Assembly: GCF_037975245.1 (NCBI RefSeq)
Contig: NC_092576.1
Location: 43,717,611 to 43,781,610, forward strand
Length of the DNA stretch: 64,000 nucleotides
Direction of reading: 5' to 3'
Source of the DNA: Apostichopus japonicus
Taxonomy: Eukaryota > Echinodermata > Holothuroidea > Aspidochirotida > Stichopodidae
Part shown: piece after piece, positions 25,193 through 37,510 of the stretch
Position numbering within the stretch: the stretch's first letter is position 1
Layout: each line of letters opens with the position of its first letter
Made by a program: the position numbers and the translations under genes
Notes under the pieces: model-generated
What the model was told of the DNA's origin: nothing
Database searches by the model: none
The model's input: the letters and a program-made list of their open reading frames with translations, nothing else

Positions 25193-25992
25193 GTCAGTAT
25201 AATCAAGTTTCTGTCCTGTTATTAATAAATACAAATTCAAGAGGATCCGAGAAATAAAGACTAATTATCTTTAAGCCCCTCAAACCCTCCTCAGATATAA
25301 TGAATCAGAATACACATCATTATCTTCAATTCCCTTAAACCCTCCTCAGTGATAATGAATCAGTTATAATCATATTGTAGAATGTTCTTTCCTTTTCGTC
25401 ATTTATCGCAGGTGGGTCTTATCAGCTTGCAAATACTATGTTTTAACGGTCATTGCACTGTCAACACTTTTGAAGAAACCACTGACGTCAAAATTAATAT
25501 GTTGCCAAGACAATCTTTTCCGACATTGGCAATATATTTAGTTATTCATTGATATTATAAATTGTTTTATATTGGTTGATTAATTATAACGTCATAAATC
25601 ATCTGGTGAGATACTTTCGTTCAAGCCGATGATGTACTGATGATTTAAGTAAGACTTTACTGGCGTTCTTTGTTAAGCACCGGATACCAAACTGTTAATT
25701 ATAAGATATCTGTAGGAGTAAATGTTTTATTGCTTGACCATTTCAAGTTAGTTTTACCATCTTACTATTTAAATGTTGATATTATATTTGTATTTGTCCA
25801 TATTTAGATTCTGTGGCAAGTTATTAACAAATCACTAAGAAATTACCCGACCATGTTTCATTCTCACGCTGCGAGTCGTGCTATCTCGGAAATATTGTTT
25901 CCTCAATCGAATCGATTGAAATCAAAACGATGTGTGCCGCTTAATTGAATATTATAGTTTAATATCACTGTCTGTTATCATTCTTTTTTTAG
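25193..25992 (+). other. NLR intron
   Basis: GT-AG intron with a TGACGTCA at 25483. Its last 60 bases can be read open with the next exon, but the polypyrimidine-AG (ttctttttttag) and the phase fit splicing at 25993. Confidence 0.6.
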
Positions 25993-27494
25993 AAATGAAG
26001 AAAATTTACCTCGCTGCCCTTAAGGATGTTTACAAAGCGCAGTATGACGCTGTACAACCCGTTCCTTACATCAAAGACAGACTCTACTGTGTAGACAGGG
26101 TATTTGTCGAGGGCGGTATACAGGTACTCGCTGGGAATGGAAGATTCTTTAAACAGGATGAATCATGGAGACGGTTAAAATCATACAAGAATATATTTAC
26201 TGATTCTGAGCTGAGAACAACCAGACGTATATTAGAGGGTGAACCTGGGTATGGTAAATCAACTCTGACCCTGCAACTGGCATATGGTTGGTGTAATGGG
26301 GTTAATGATTCCCCCCTCTATGGGGTAGAGAATCTGATCGTTCTCAAGTTACGGCAGATGGGTAACATTAAAAAAATAGATCGAGCTATCAAAATGTTCC
26401 TCTTGTCTAAGGAACCTCGTATTCGAAGAATTGACATTAATAAAATAATAGAATCATTTTCTTCGACTGTGATTATACTGGACGGTTATGACGAATATCC
26501 GGACAGAGACAATGACGCAGGAAATGACGTAGGAAAAATCATCAGGTACAAGAAACTACAGGATGTGGATGTTACCTTGACAACCAGATATCTACCAAAG
26601 GACTATTCAAAATCAAAGACGAAGAGAGTAAAGTTGACTGGGTTTGATGAGATCTCTCGAGATGAGTACATCCGTAAAGCTGTAACCGGACCAAACGACG
26701 AAGCTGCGGTTGACAAAATCAAACGAGCTCTTAAAGAGAATGCCCTCCTGGATGACCTCTGTCAGGTTCCTCTCTTCTTCGTCATGTTTTCTCACATGAC
26801 TCATGAAAGTGATATTTTCCAAAAATTTAACACTCTCACTGACTTCTTCATGTACATGATCAAATGTTTCCACGATCACCAGAAGAACAAATCCTTGGAT
26901 GAAAACACTTACCCATACATGATTAGATTCGAGACTCATTATGAAGAACTCTGTCAAATAGCGTTTGAGGGACTCAACAAAGAACAACAACAGATTATGT
27001 GGGAGAGAGATGTCATGTGTAAACGACTTGGTCAAGCATTATATGCACATTATGTGGCAATAGGTATCCTAGTAGAAGAATCAGTCTTTGTTGCTATAGA
27101 CGGACAGATGAAGATCCTGGTCAGGTTTTATCATAAACTATTCTGTGAATGGTATGCATCATACATCCTCATAGATGTAGTTTCTGAGGCCAAGACTACA
27201 GCTGAACTATCACGTGCTCTCAGATACCTGGATCCGTTTGACCTCCAGTACTTGTATCGATTCGCCTGTGGAATCAACGGTTCAGTTGGAAGTAAAATCA
27301 TCGACTACTTGAAGAGCAGGAAGGATGGCGATAAGTTTGCAATCCTCTGTATCCTGGAGAAATCTGGTGGCGTTGATGACATCAAGGGGACCGTTAGTGA
27401 GCTCTGTTCTAAGTTAGTTGAAATTGACAAGGGACACAGCAAGCTACTACAGAGGTCTACAGTACAGCTACTACAGATAGCATCGAGTCATGAC
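25993..27494 (+). CDS. NLR gene, NACHT-domain exon
   Basis: This 1502-bp exon codes residues 57-557 of a predicted 834-residue protein. The Walker A loop GEPGYGKST is at about residues 139-147, and Walker B VIILDGYDEY has its first Asp at about 220. The region after them, with LTTRYLP (sensor-1-like Arg) and GFDEISRDEYI, fits the NACHT/STAND ATPase family, whose members oligomerise on nucleotide exchange and ligand sensing. A helical winged-helix-like part follows (FYHKLFCEWYASYIL, common in animal NLRs). The exon ends with a segment (VSELCSKLVEID...ASSHD) that repeats as the separate exon 33458-33577. The donor is gtaagt in phase 0. No frameshift or stop is present, so it looks functional. 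Ligand and downstream partner cannot be read from the sequence. Confidence 0.92.
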
Positions 27495-30400
27495 GTAAGT
27501 TATTATATGTTCATATGACGTACGCTAAGCGTTTATAATACAACGCCGTTTTGAGACTAAACCTTTTCAACTTCCACTATTGAAAAGATTGTGTTTACTA
27601 ATTTAACTAATAATCCAGCATGTTATATTAATACGGTTACGGGAATGCGGGAACAGTTTCGGTAACCTGGTGACGTCATGATATAATTAAACTACATCCA
27701 TTGGTCATTGCATAAGTTTTTCACAGCAGGCTCACCAAATGCTGTATCCATGTGGATTAAACTAGTTCGAGGTGTACTACACAGTGTTACAGAGACCAGG
27801 TAAATATCTAATTTGTCCTTACGTATTTGTTATTACACAGTTTGAGTTATAGTCTGATGAAATCTACAGACAGTGTAATAAAATACAACATACACAAATA
27901 TCATGTCAGGATTAATATCATTAATGCAACGTAGAAATACTTTATAGGAGAGATGTGACAAGATAGAGATAATTGGGCTTGAAAACATACAAGCAAACCC
28001 TAACCGTTGTTATAACGGTACATTACAGTATCACGTGTTCATTATGAACAACGGATATTATACTTGATCTAAGAATACAAATCTGACCGAGATGATGTTA
28101 TTTATTAACCTAGTGTCGGTGTCTGAGTGAGTCGTGATTAACACACATGTGACACGACCTCCCGTTATACGCACCCGAGAGTATCACTGTTTTTACTAGT
28201 TACACACCCCCTGACACATCAGAAACATACACCCCCGGTAGCGTATTTTTTTCCTAGGGCCAATCAAATCCCTGGATTCCAAACATGTGAAGCTTTTTGA
28301 AAAACATGCTCTGAACCTTTTTTCCTAGTTTTGATTCCAGATTATGAACGACAATCCTTCATTTTCATAGAAACTGAATCCCTAACCCACTCTCTAAACC
28401 CTAACTCTGATTTCAAACGAAATTGTAAATTCCTGAAAAACCTGAAACCCTTATCCGTCCTGGGAATACAAATTAGGCCCCCGGTATGACATAGTGACGT
28501 CATCATCTGCCTAAGAAATATTAGCATTAACCTAAGTGATGACACTTATGGTAGACTATTAAAGAAACACGAAAAGGGACAGATCATTTATCTCCAAACG
28601 TTTCAAAAGAATCATTAATTAGAAAATGAGTTGGAAACCCGCAGACCGTAAAGAAATATAAATTTATCATGAAGGTAATCGTTGCTATAGCCCTAGTCTT
28701 CATTCAACACTCGTCATCTGTAAAAAAAAATTAGGAAGTGCGCCCTCTATTAATCCACCAGTGGATATATTCGAGGATTTGAATATTCATATTTATGAAA
28801 GCGCCATTTTCCTTCTTTATTTTGGGATTAAAGGGATATTTATTTGTGTTTTCCAACTATATTGGTTAATTTAATGATCTATATAAGTTTCATGTAATCT
28901 GGTACAGAAGAAGGAACGTATGGAGAAGAATAGCAAAAGCCTTAACAATTTAAAACATTTGGAAGCTTCCTTTCACCAGTACACTCACACAACAAAACAC
29001 CTGTTCTCAAATTCAAACAAAGGCGCACAGTAAACGTTGATCATCTGCACACGTAGACGTACGTAAATATTCCGGCAGGGCGGGTCACGTAAAAAGTAGG
29101 GTACACTCTGTGTGGTTCGGTACTGCCGCTTGGCCGTGACGTTCTGTATCCCGCATGGCGGGTCACGTAAAAAGGACTCTGTGTGGAGATTCAGTTCGTT
29201 GCTAGTTACACACATACATGTATATCGTTGTACTGTATGAGTGGTAATGGAATTTCACCGCGTATGGTTTGTTGTTGTTATTATATTGACTAACGGTAAT
29301 GATAGGGCTATTTAAAGTCATCAATTATAGGCCTAGTCATGCTTAAGAGATTTTGTCTTATTTGTAAGATTGGTCGTTGCATGAATTTCAAAGGTATTAC
29401 TTCTTTAGGATAACATTGTCTGTCTGATTTGACTGTTTTAGCCTACTAATTCATTATTGGCGTTATACTTGGGCCTCTTGCCCTTGGTTGACGTGGTAGC
29501 CTAACGTTAGTTGTAAAAAAAAAAATGTAGGTAGGCCTAGGCCTATAACAAATAACGTAAGTTTTTTAAGGAAAATTAAAAGTAGCAAGGAGTTTGTGAT
29601 CTGATACATTTCACACGCGTATGCCTAGGCTACGTCTTAAACACGTCACATGATACCGGACAGTGTCCGCGTTATATTCACGGTATCAAGTGTTTCATTA
29701 TCAACTTGTTAGCCTTCGTAACGTAACGTTAGACTTTAACCGTGAGCTACGGCTAGTATAAGATTCTCTTACCGGGAAAAGTTACAGCTTAGAATATAGC
29801 AATATATATAGCCTGTATATCCTCCGTCAGCCTATTTTATTTTGTTTTAGTCATTGTCTCAGTTATAAGATTAGCTTCCTACTTTATCCTAAATAAATTT
29901 TATACTGTAGAGTGTGCGCCTAAATTGACAAAATAGGTAAAGTTGTTAGCAGTAAAGATGGATGTTTCTAACGGATCTAGACTAGACCTAGGCTTACAGT
30001 AGGTCAAAAGTTGGAGATCAAAATATTACAGGTAAACGGTATCAACGTTAGGGGTGGGGAAAATTGAATAGGAAAGTTTAACTCAAATGAGTCTATAAAA
30101 TATTATAGTAAGATATGACGGTGGCTTCGTTCATACTGTGTAGCGGGCGGGCTATCTGCCTACGATACTGGTTTGTCGGTCGGCTGGCGAATGGAAATCT
30201 TACAGATGTACGACACGTAATAAATATAGCCCTATATAATCTTTGCCTAATTACAATGATTGGAAATGGTTTATTTTTATTATAACGAAATTGATTGCAA
30301 GTAGGTTATAGGTCTATACGATAAACACACGTAGCAATATGCGCTGTTTCTCCCGAGAAGGGAGAAACTAATTTGTAGTGGGCCACTCACGGCATGAACG

Positions 30401-30879
30401 TTGTCGAGTCTTCGCTAGTGTGGCTGTAGGAATGAATGCACTGACTGACATGAATATAACAATAGCATAGATTATGAAAACTACAGAACTAGTTAATGTA
30501 TGTGCTAAATATAATATCACAGAGCAAATATAAATATTTATGATATTGCTTTATACTTTTTTTCTGAATTTCATCAGCTTAAAAAATTTTATTTTTAATA
30601 ACATCATCATTATATCATGTTTTATTTTTATTCGTACTTTTGACAAGCAAGTTTTTTTTTTCTTTTCTTTTTTTAATAATTTAAATGAAAAAAAGGTCCT
30701 AATATTATGAAAATCGAAAATAAGACATCACGGATGATTCTGTTTTATGATTAATTTTATAGCTTTTGTATGCATTATTGTGTTCTATTACACATACGTT
30801 GGTTATTCGTCATGTGTATTTATCCATCATGGATGAACAATAAGATAAGTTAACTGTGATCTTTTTTCCTATTCTTCAG
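27495..30879 (+). other. NLR intron, 3.4 kb
   Basis: Contains two TGACGTCA sites (27671, 28495), a direct duplication around 29078-29185 and several TAGGCCTA-like words near 29340-29640. No exon was recognised. Confidence 0.5.
29078..29185. repeat. short direct duplication, GGCGGGTCACGTAAAAAG
   Basis: The word GGCGGGTCACGTAAAAAG followed by ACTCTGTGTGG occurs twice, about 80 bases apart, in an otherwise AT-rich intron. The GC-rich start and the TCACGT core are promoter-like, but there is no further proof. Confidence 0.6.
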
Positions 30880-31085
30880 ATTCCAATATCTAAGCTATAC
30901 CTAGAATGGTCCTTCAGTGGATTTGACGGTAAAGATATCAGACTTGAGTCCGGTCTTAGTTTACCAAGCCTATCATCAGTAGAGAAGATATCCATCAATG
31001 CAGGAGATAAACAAGAATTTACAGAGGAAGAAGTGATCGGATTAGTAAACTATGGAATCAAGTCACCAAGATTCAAGGAACTATG
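30880..31085 (+). CDS. NLR gene, LRR module 1, exon a
   Basis: The exon follows ttcttcag and is 206 bp, residues 558-626. It reads IPISKLYLEWSFSGFDG then, further on, LESGLSLPSLSSVEKISI and ends FKEL in phase 2 at gtaagg. The leucine/isoleucine spacing and the repeated 'sGLSLP..sS..kISI' pattern fit leucine-rich repeats of animal NLRs. It is homologous to exon 34915-35123, which has the same phase and nearly the same length. Confidence 0.85.
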
Positions 31086-31880
31086 GTAAGGGGAAAACAT
31101 CATGACAGGCCTTGGCTGATAATATGTGGGTAAGAGGGAGAGGAGGGGTAGTCAGAGGGTAAACGTATGGGGTATATAGGAGGGGATAAGGTAATGGTAT
31201 TGTGCAGTGATATTTTTATTCTAGTTAAATGTACTCGTCCTGTGTTGAGACGTGCGGTTTAAAATGCTGCGATATTTGTAAGGATTTGTAAACTTGGAAA
31301 TATGTTAAGTTTTTCTTTCATTACTGATTGTGCAGTTTACAACACCTCGTTAGGCTTTTCCACACGTTAGGATTTAACAAGGTGAGTTGGTGGATGGGGG
31401 GGGGGGGGGGTTCAGTATAATAGGAACAACAAATAACATTAAAACGTATTAACGAGTTAGAACTACTATGAACAAATACAAGTAAATTATTATGTAAAGC
31501 TTGACACAAAAGTTTAGGGAGAAATTTAAGTACACGGAAACGATAATGTTTGCTGTTTATTTTAAATAAAATTTTTATTAAAATCTATATTATTTTCAAG
31601 AGTTATGCAAATTTTATTAACAATTATAAATAGTTAAAATTAACAAATCAGCAAATGTTAATGGGAGGGTGTAAGGAGGGGTGGTGGAAGGGTTGTTTGA
31701 CCATCATAACTAGTGGCTGATACTTAGAACTTGTCAACAGCTGTTTTACCATAATAAACGAAAAGGCAAATTCATTGATCTTAATGTTGTTTATTACAAT
31801 GATGACATCAGATTTTTATTTAATTAATAAATATTAAATATTTACTTTCCTTTTTTTACATATTTTCTTTACCTGTGAAG
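31086..31880 (+). other. NLR intron
   Basis: AT-rich with a poly-G run at about 31396. No other feature was seen. Confidence 0.6.
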
Positions 31881-31957
31881 GCTTAAGAACTGTAAACTGC
31901 CGTCATCGATCAAGCCAGACATCATACCAAAAGAATCAAGATCAAGGAATATTAAAG
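31881..31957 (+). CDS. NLR gene, LRR module 1, exon b
   Basis: This 77-bp exon joins in phase 2 to give WLKNCKLPSSIKPDIIPK then ESRSRNIK. The LKNCKLPSSI core is the typical beta-strand and asparagine/cysteine turn of an LRR. The acceptor is acctgtgaag and the donor gtacga. It is homologous to the 77-bp exon at 42495-42571. Confidence 0.8.
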
Positions 31958-32649
31958 GTACGATTTATATATAAGAATTAAAAGAATTATTGATCAAGAT
32001 GATTGCTTTTAATGTAACGTTTCACAGATTTGTGACACAAGAGGGAAGTGTGGTGGAGGGAGAGGGCTGGGGGTGGGGGGGGGGGACTTGTAGTATAATG
32101 AGATATTTTGTTGATAAGAATGAATCTAAAATGGGGATCCAGAAGAAAATCTTGCTAACAACAAACAGACTAGTCCTGTGTGTGTGAGGGGGGGCGTGGG
32201 GGTAGGGGGCGGTCTTGGGACTTCCTAAAATTTCCTCCTTCTTTTGTGTTCCTTGAGCTGATTTAAGCCACTTTTCTATCAAGTCCCTATATATATTAAA
32301 ATAAAATCTAAGAGATGTTAGTGTTTTGAGTTACTTGTTATATTATTGCTTAGCCTGTAAAATAAGGACTGTGAAGTAAGCCGGAAGTATTAGGTAACAA
32401 ATATAATACAATATTGGTTGGATTACTAGTGATTGTTAATATCTAGTACTTTATTACTAATTAATTAGTAGAGAGGACATTTCAATGGTTCAGTTTACTG
32501 AAATTTGACCCCTCTTGTACAGGTACATTACCTCTGACTGTTAACATTATAATTATGTGAAACAAATTAATATTGAATCTTATGTATTGTTTAAAATGAT
32601 AATTTTTACTATGATAATTTATTGATTTTATTGTTCCATTTTTTTGCAG
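31958..32649 (+). other. NLR intron
   Basis: Has poly-G tracts at about 32070-32085 and 32185-32210; no exon. Confidence 0.6.
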
Positions 32650-32705
32650 TAATATCACCGAATGAAGCTCGTTACCTGGATCTAAGATCTGGTCAATGGA
32701 GGAAG
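32650..32705 (+). CDS. NLR gene, LRR module 1, exon c
   Basis: This 56-bp exon after tttttttgcag joins in phase 1 to read VISPNEARYLDLRSGQWR then K, ending in phase 0 at gtttgt. It is homologous to exon 43770-43840 (YKLDLGSGSWR). Its short length is typical of the small LRR exons here. Confidence 0.75.
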
Positions 32706-33457
32706 GTTTGTAATATTTGGTATTTTTAAGTATATTATAATCATTAATAATGTTAGTTGCTTTTTCATTTCCCTGTGATAGTGTTATTATTAGTAACATA
32801 CATAACAGTGAAGGGGTATAGAGGGGTCGATCAATGTTCAAAATATAATCATAAAAAGCCAGCATCCTTAAGAGTTATAATCATATATTGTCTTCCGGTA
32901 AATGGAATATTCTGGTGACAGACGATATGATTCTTACAGGAAAGAAAACAATATTCCACATTTCTAGTTCTCAATATCTTGCTCTTAACTCTAGATATAT
33001 TTATTTGGAGCTGACTTATTTCATTATTCCAGGAAATGTATCTCGGTTGAAATCGTGTAATGTCATCATGTCGCGAGTTCCTTGAAAACCCTTCTTTGTT
33101 TTGCTGTGTTTTCTTGTTTTAATCCTTGGGAAATGTTTGTACTTTTTTCTTTTTCAACATAATTAAGATTAGGAGGTCACATAATCTTACTTTCTAGATG
33201 CATTCATTAATTTTAACATATTTTAAAAAGAATCTTTAAACCCGTTAAACCTAGTTTGAGAGCTTTAATGTGCAGGAAGTAAACCATACACATTTAACAG
33301 TAAACATTAACTAATTTAAACCTTTATATCAAATATCTGCTGATTTAATCATTTTATTAATCTACACTATTAACACCAAATGTCATTGTCTCCTTAACGC
33401 CTTAATTTTACATTGATATTATTCTATTTAATAATTACTATTTCTTTATTTCAATAG
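32706..33457 (+). other. NLR intron
   Basis: AT-rich, no feature recognised. Confidence 0.5.
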
Positions 33458-33577
33458 CCCGATGACATCCAGACTATTACAGAGATGTGTTCAGGTAGTT
33501 TGATCATCCACACAGACACCAGTGAGTCTGTACAGAGGTCAGTCATAGAGCTCCTGGTGGAAGCATCCAATCATGAC
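33458..33577 (+). CDS. NLR gene, LRR module 2, exon d
   Basis: This 120-bp, phase 0-0 exon reads PDDIQTITEMCSGSLIIH then TDTSESVQRSVIELLVEA and SNHD, followed by gtaagt. It is homologous to the last 35-40 residues of the NACHT exon (SELCSKL...QRSTVQLLQIASSHD), including the shared 'HD' end at a gtaagt donor. It therefore begins the second copy of the module. Confidence 0.85.
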
Positions 33578-34914
33578 GTAAGTAAAACATAAAGGTATAT
33601 ATTGAATAAATACATCAATCAATACAAGCACAATTAAGATAAAACCGTTGAATGTCTTAATAAGATAGTATATCGCTTTAATTATTCAATATTAATCTGT
33701 TTAAATTGAACAAGTAAATACAGGTTCAAATTGATGTATATTTATAAGCTCAAGATAAGACAGAATCGTTAATACAAACAAACAAAAATATATAACAAAC
33801 TACTGGATAGAGTGTGTAGCATAATAAATGATAAATAAGCATTATTGAATTCTTTGTCAAGGTTTCTATTCAGCAATACTTCCTGTTTATCTTACCTTAA
33901 TTGATTTTATATTTCAAAATCTTCTCAGAAAGTGAAGTATAAAAAAATCATTTAAGACAGAAAGGGTCAATAAATTGTTTCCTGTTTTACAGATTCGCCA
34001 AATATATTTCTTTTGTTTAAGTTTACATTTAAATTAAAACAGAAATAGATGATGTGATTGATAAACATACCTTAGTAGTAGAATACTCTCAAAAAAAAAA
34101 CTGATATCTAAATATAATTTTCTGGAATTAACAGTTTACTGAAAAGCCAACCCGACCTCAACCTGATCTTCACATCACAAATTACATAAATAAAATATAA
34201 TTTAACTCGTTTTGAACATATCAGTTCCGGCTCATACAGCCGCTCTCCTCCTATCAAACAGGAATTACAATACGTTTGTAACACGGTCTGCATGCCTCCC
34301 CCACCCTAAATCTCCCCTCCTTACCCCTACCACACCCATCCTTACCCAGTACGACACCTATCGGTCCATTTATCACTCACCCCTTGCACACGCATTGACA
34401 ATAACAACATAACATTTACGAGGGTAAACCATATCCACGCCCTCCCTCGCACCAAGACACCCTACTAATACCCCCACCAAATATCACTAACCTTAGCATA
34501 CCCTTCCTTACCATTACACACCCCTCGCTACACCCCTGACATCCCTTGTACCGTCCATCCCTCACCCCTCTTACACACCTTGAATTCGTTCTACAGAAAT
34601 AAAAATATCTGATCTCTGTAATAAACCTAACCCTCTTGTTTACCCTTTAACATCTTGCAATAAAACAAAGGTAAAGCGAAGATAAAACAAACTTTACAGA
34701 TAAAATTATCCAACTTTTATATATTCAAACTAATTATTATTAAATATATTATAATAATAATAATAAAATAAACAAATATTATTTGATTAATATGAAATTA
34801 AAACAACAATAAACTTAATCTTCCTAAGTTAATTATAATGTTATTATTTTCAAGTATTTTTCCTGTAAACAAACATGATGATATTAATTTTATTTATTAT
34901 TTTCCTTTCTTCAG
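33578..34914 (+). other. NLR intron
   Basis: AT-rich, with a C-rich stretch at about 34290-34570. No exon. Confidence 0.5.
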
Positions 34915-35123
34915 ATTCCCATACACGGTGTGATTCTAGGCGGGTCCTTTAGTAAGATTGATGAAGATGGGAACATTATCCTCTCCTCTGGTCTCTCTCT
35001 ACCAATCATAACATCAATGAAGAGGATGAGCATACAGACAGAGAAAGGGAGAGAAATGAATAAACATGAAGTTAATGGAATATTAAACTATGTACAACAC
35101 TCTCAAAGATTCAAGGAACTGTT
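34915..35123 (+). CDS. NLR gene, LRR module 2, exon a'
   Basis: This 209-bp exon after cttcttcag codes residues 711-780, starting IPIHGVILGGSFSKID, then SSGLSLPIITSMKRMSIQ, and ending FKELL in phase 2 at gtaagt. It is the homologue of 30880-31085; both begin IPI and end RFKEL. Confidence 0.85.
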
Positions 35124-37189
35124 GTAAGTATAATTAATAAATATGTACATAATATTAGTAATAAAGAAATAACCAATACATATTCATAATGTAAACAAGA
35201 GAGGAATTAACAATATAGTTATATTTAATAATTACTGAAGATTTTATTGATAGGTTTATATAATTGTGCAAGTAAAACAAAACAATTGAAGAAGAAATTG
35301 AATAAAGAAATACACTCACAATAAATCAACAGTCATCAGGTAAGGAATATGATTAATGGGAGAGGAAAATAGAGACAAAATGAGACAGAAACACTTAAAC
35401 TTTACAAATAAATTCATCTAAAAAATGAAATTTATTTAAATAAGGAGATATAAAAAATTAATATGTCGCATCGAAACAATAACAAAACTGTAGGATGTAA
35501 TTAGACCAAGGTATCATTAATCAATAATGCAAGATGTCATCATATTAGAGTAGCAAAATCAACACAAAATAAATTAACACAAACTTTTATGAGTTAGATT
35601 AATAGAAAACTATTAAAAGAGATCAAATATTGTCAGGAAAAAAACAAGTTTTTTAATAAAAAGCTAAACAAATTATCTTTATTTTAATAAGAATGAACTT
35701 TGTTTGATTAGTTTATAAATTAATGCTAATTAATGCAAATTAATGTTAAAGTAAAAGAAAGACAGTGATGTAAATTAACAGATTGTAATTGGCCTCTGCT
35801 AATAATATGGCACCCCTCTCAACTATACTACCTTAATCTTTCCCTAATTAACCCCTCACACTCACCCCTAAACCAAACTATGCTAGACCACTTACCCCAT
35901 GTCGTTAACCTATGTTTATATCACTTGGAAACTTATCTTGTTAACAACACCCCCCCCCCCTTTCACATCTGTTTAATGAAAAATCTCTAAGATTTTATTG
36001 TAGATCCTTACTAACATTACAGTATTCTCATATTCCCTACCAAACAGCCACCCCCCCCCCTCTCCCTACCCTTCCCAACCCACCAACCCTCCCAAACCTA
36101 CAAGGCCAATAACCCTTATATTATCTTTATATACTCTTTAGTGTGTTGTCACCATATTCCCATTTGTAAAATCTAACCTGTCATATATACTCAATACTGT
36201 ACACATTTATATCATACATTTGTACGTTAATAATTTCCACTCTTTTCTACTCAGACTTACACATTTTGTTTTATCGTAAAAGTCTATTGAACTTATTTCA
36301 TCATTTTTTTTCTTGCTAAAGATGTACATTGACTGTACTTACTCTTTCAATAGTTTAACATTTTCTTTTGTTCAACACCTGTCAATCAAATACTTGAACA
36401 ATACAATGAAAAGAAGTTGTATTCAATGGAATAGACGCGCGCGCCTTACAATGAAAAGAAGTTGTTTTCAATATAACAGAATAGACGCGCGCGTCCTTAA
36501 TGAAAACACCTGGAATTTACTGACAAACAAGTACCTGGGGATTGCAATAGATACATCACGTCTAGACACTGTCTGGTTTTAAATCGTTGGAAAGCCTTCT
36601 TGATATTGACTCTAAAACTGTGCAGGAAATTTCTGTTCTTTTTTTAAGTATAATTTGTTTATTGTTATTTTTCTTCCTTTTATTAATAATAATAATAATA
36701 ATAGAAGAAAGGATAGAGAGAAAAGATAATGGTACGCATGAAACCAAAGGGAAACAAGTGTATAGGGAAATGGAGAAAAATATAGAGCAAATTGTGATCA
36801 ATCTGTAGAACTATTTGACAGTTATTATACATAGTTATTCATTAATTTGTTTTTCTATGCACCAAATATTAGTAAATGATTAATTTGTATACTAGTTAAG
36901 AACTAGGAAATTCCCAAAACAAACAAACCAATCCCAGGAGTTATTGACACTGTGATAAAGCTGTTCACTTTAAGTACTGTTACTGGAATTATCACCAACA
37001 AACATCACATGGTGAATAAAGATGTTGGCTGTCATGGGTATCACGGGGGGGGGGGGGGTTAGATGGGGTAGTATCAACATATGTATCATAAATTATTGAC
37101 ATTCCACCTCCACTACCGTTGTTACCCAAAATACTTCAAAAGTTGTTTGATAAAAGTCTAGATAGCTTTCCTGTCAAGCACCAGGTCCT
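35124..37189 (+). other. NLR intron, first part of a 7.4-kb intron
   Basis: AT-rich with poly-C tracts (about 35948, 36050) and a poly-G tract near 37046. A near-duplicate pair with GACGCGCGCG lies at 36402-36495. No exon was recognised. Confidence 0.5.
36402..36495. repeat. direct duplication with GACGCGCGCG
   Basis: ACAATGAAAAGAAGTTGT and, after a gap, ATAGACGCGCGCG both occur twice, about 50-55 bases apart. The alternating CG tract is unusual in this AT-rich intron. Confidence 0.7.
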
Positions 37190-37510
37190 TTCTGAGAGTC
37201 CGTAAGATTTCAGGCCTGGACGGTCTACATCTATGGCATTATTAACATTACTGGAAAACACCATTATGCCACTAGATCATATAAAATCAATTACTGATGG
37301 TTCATTGATCTGAAAAAGCTTTTGATACAAATATATATTGTTTATTACTTTACAAACTTAAACATTATGGAATTCGGGAATTCTTCATGACTGGCTAACT
37401 AGTTATCTGTCCAACAGAAAGCGATGTGTCCAAATCGGTGATTTTAAGCCAGGGTATTATAATATAGTATGCTGGGTGCATCAGGCGTCTATACTTGGGC
37501 CCATAAAGTC
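37190..37510 (+). mobile_element. decayed reverse transcriptase fragment of a non-LTR retrotransposon
   Basis: Broken frames read KISGLDGLH, then DLKKAFDT, then LLLYKLKHYGIRE, and a remnant of the PQGSILGP block (RLYLGP). These correspond in order to RT motifs of LINE elements. Stops and frameshifts are present, so this copy is dead and older than the LINE at 39365. Confidence 0.7.

Noticed and set aside
26613-27035. Minus-strand open frame of 140 codons
   Set aside because: Antisense shadow of the NACHT exon.
28360-28420. CCCTAA/CTAACCC-like words resembling interstitial telomere repeats
   Set aside because: Only two or three imperfect units; not enough to call telomeric DNA.
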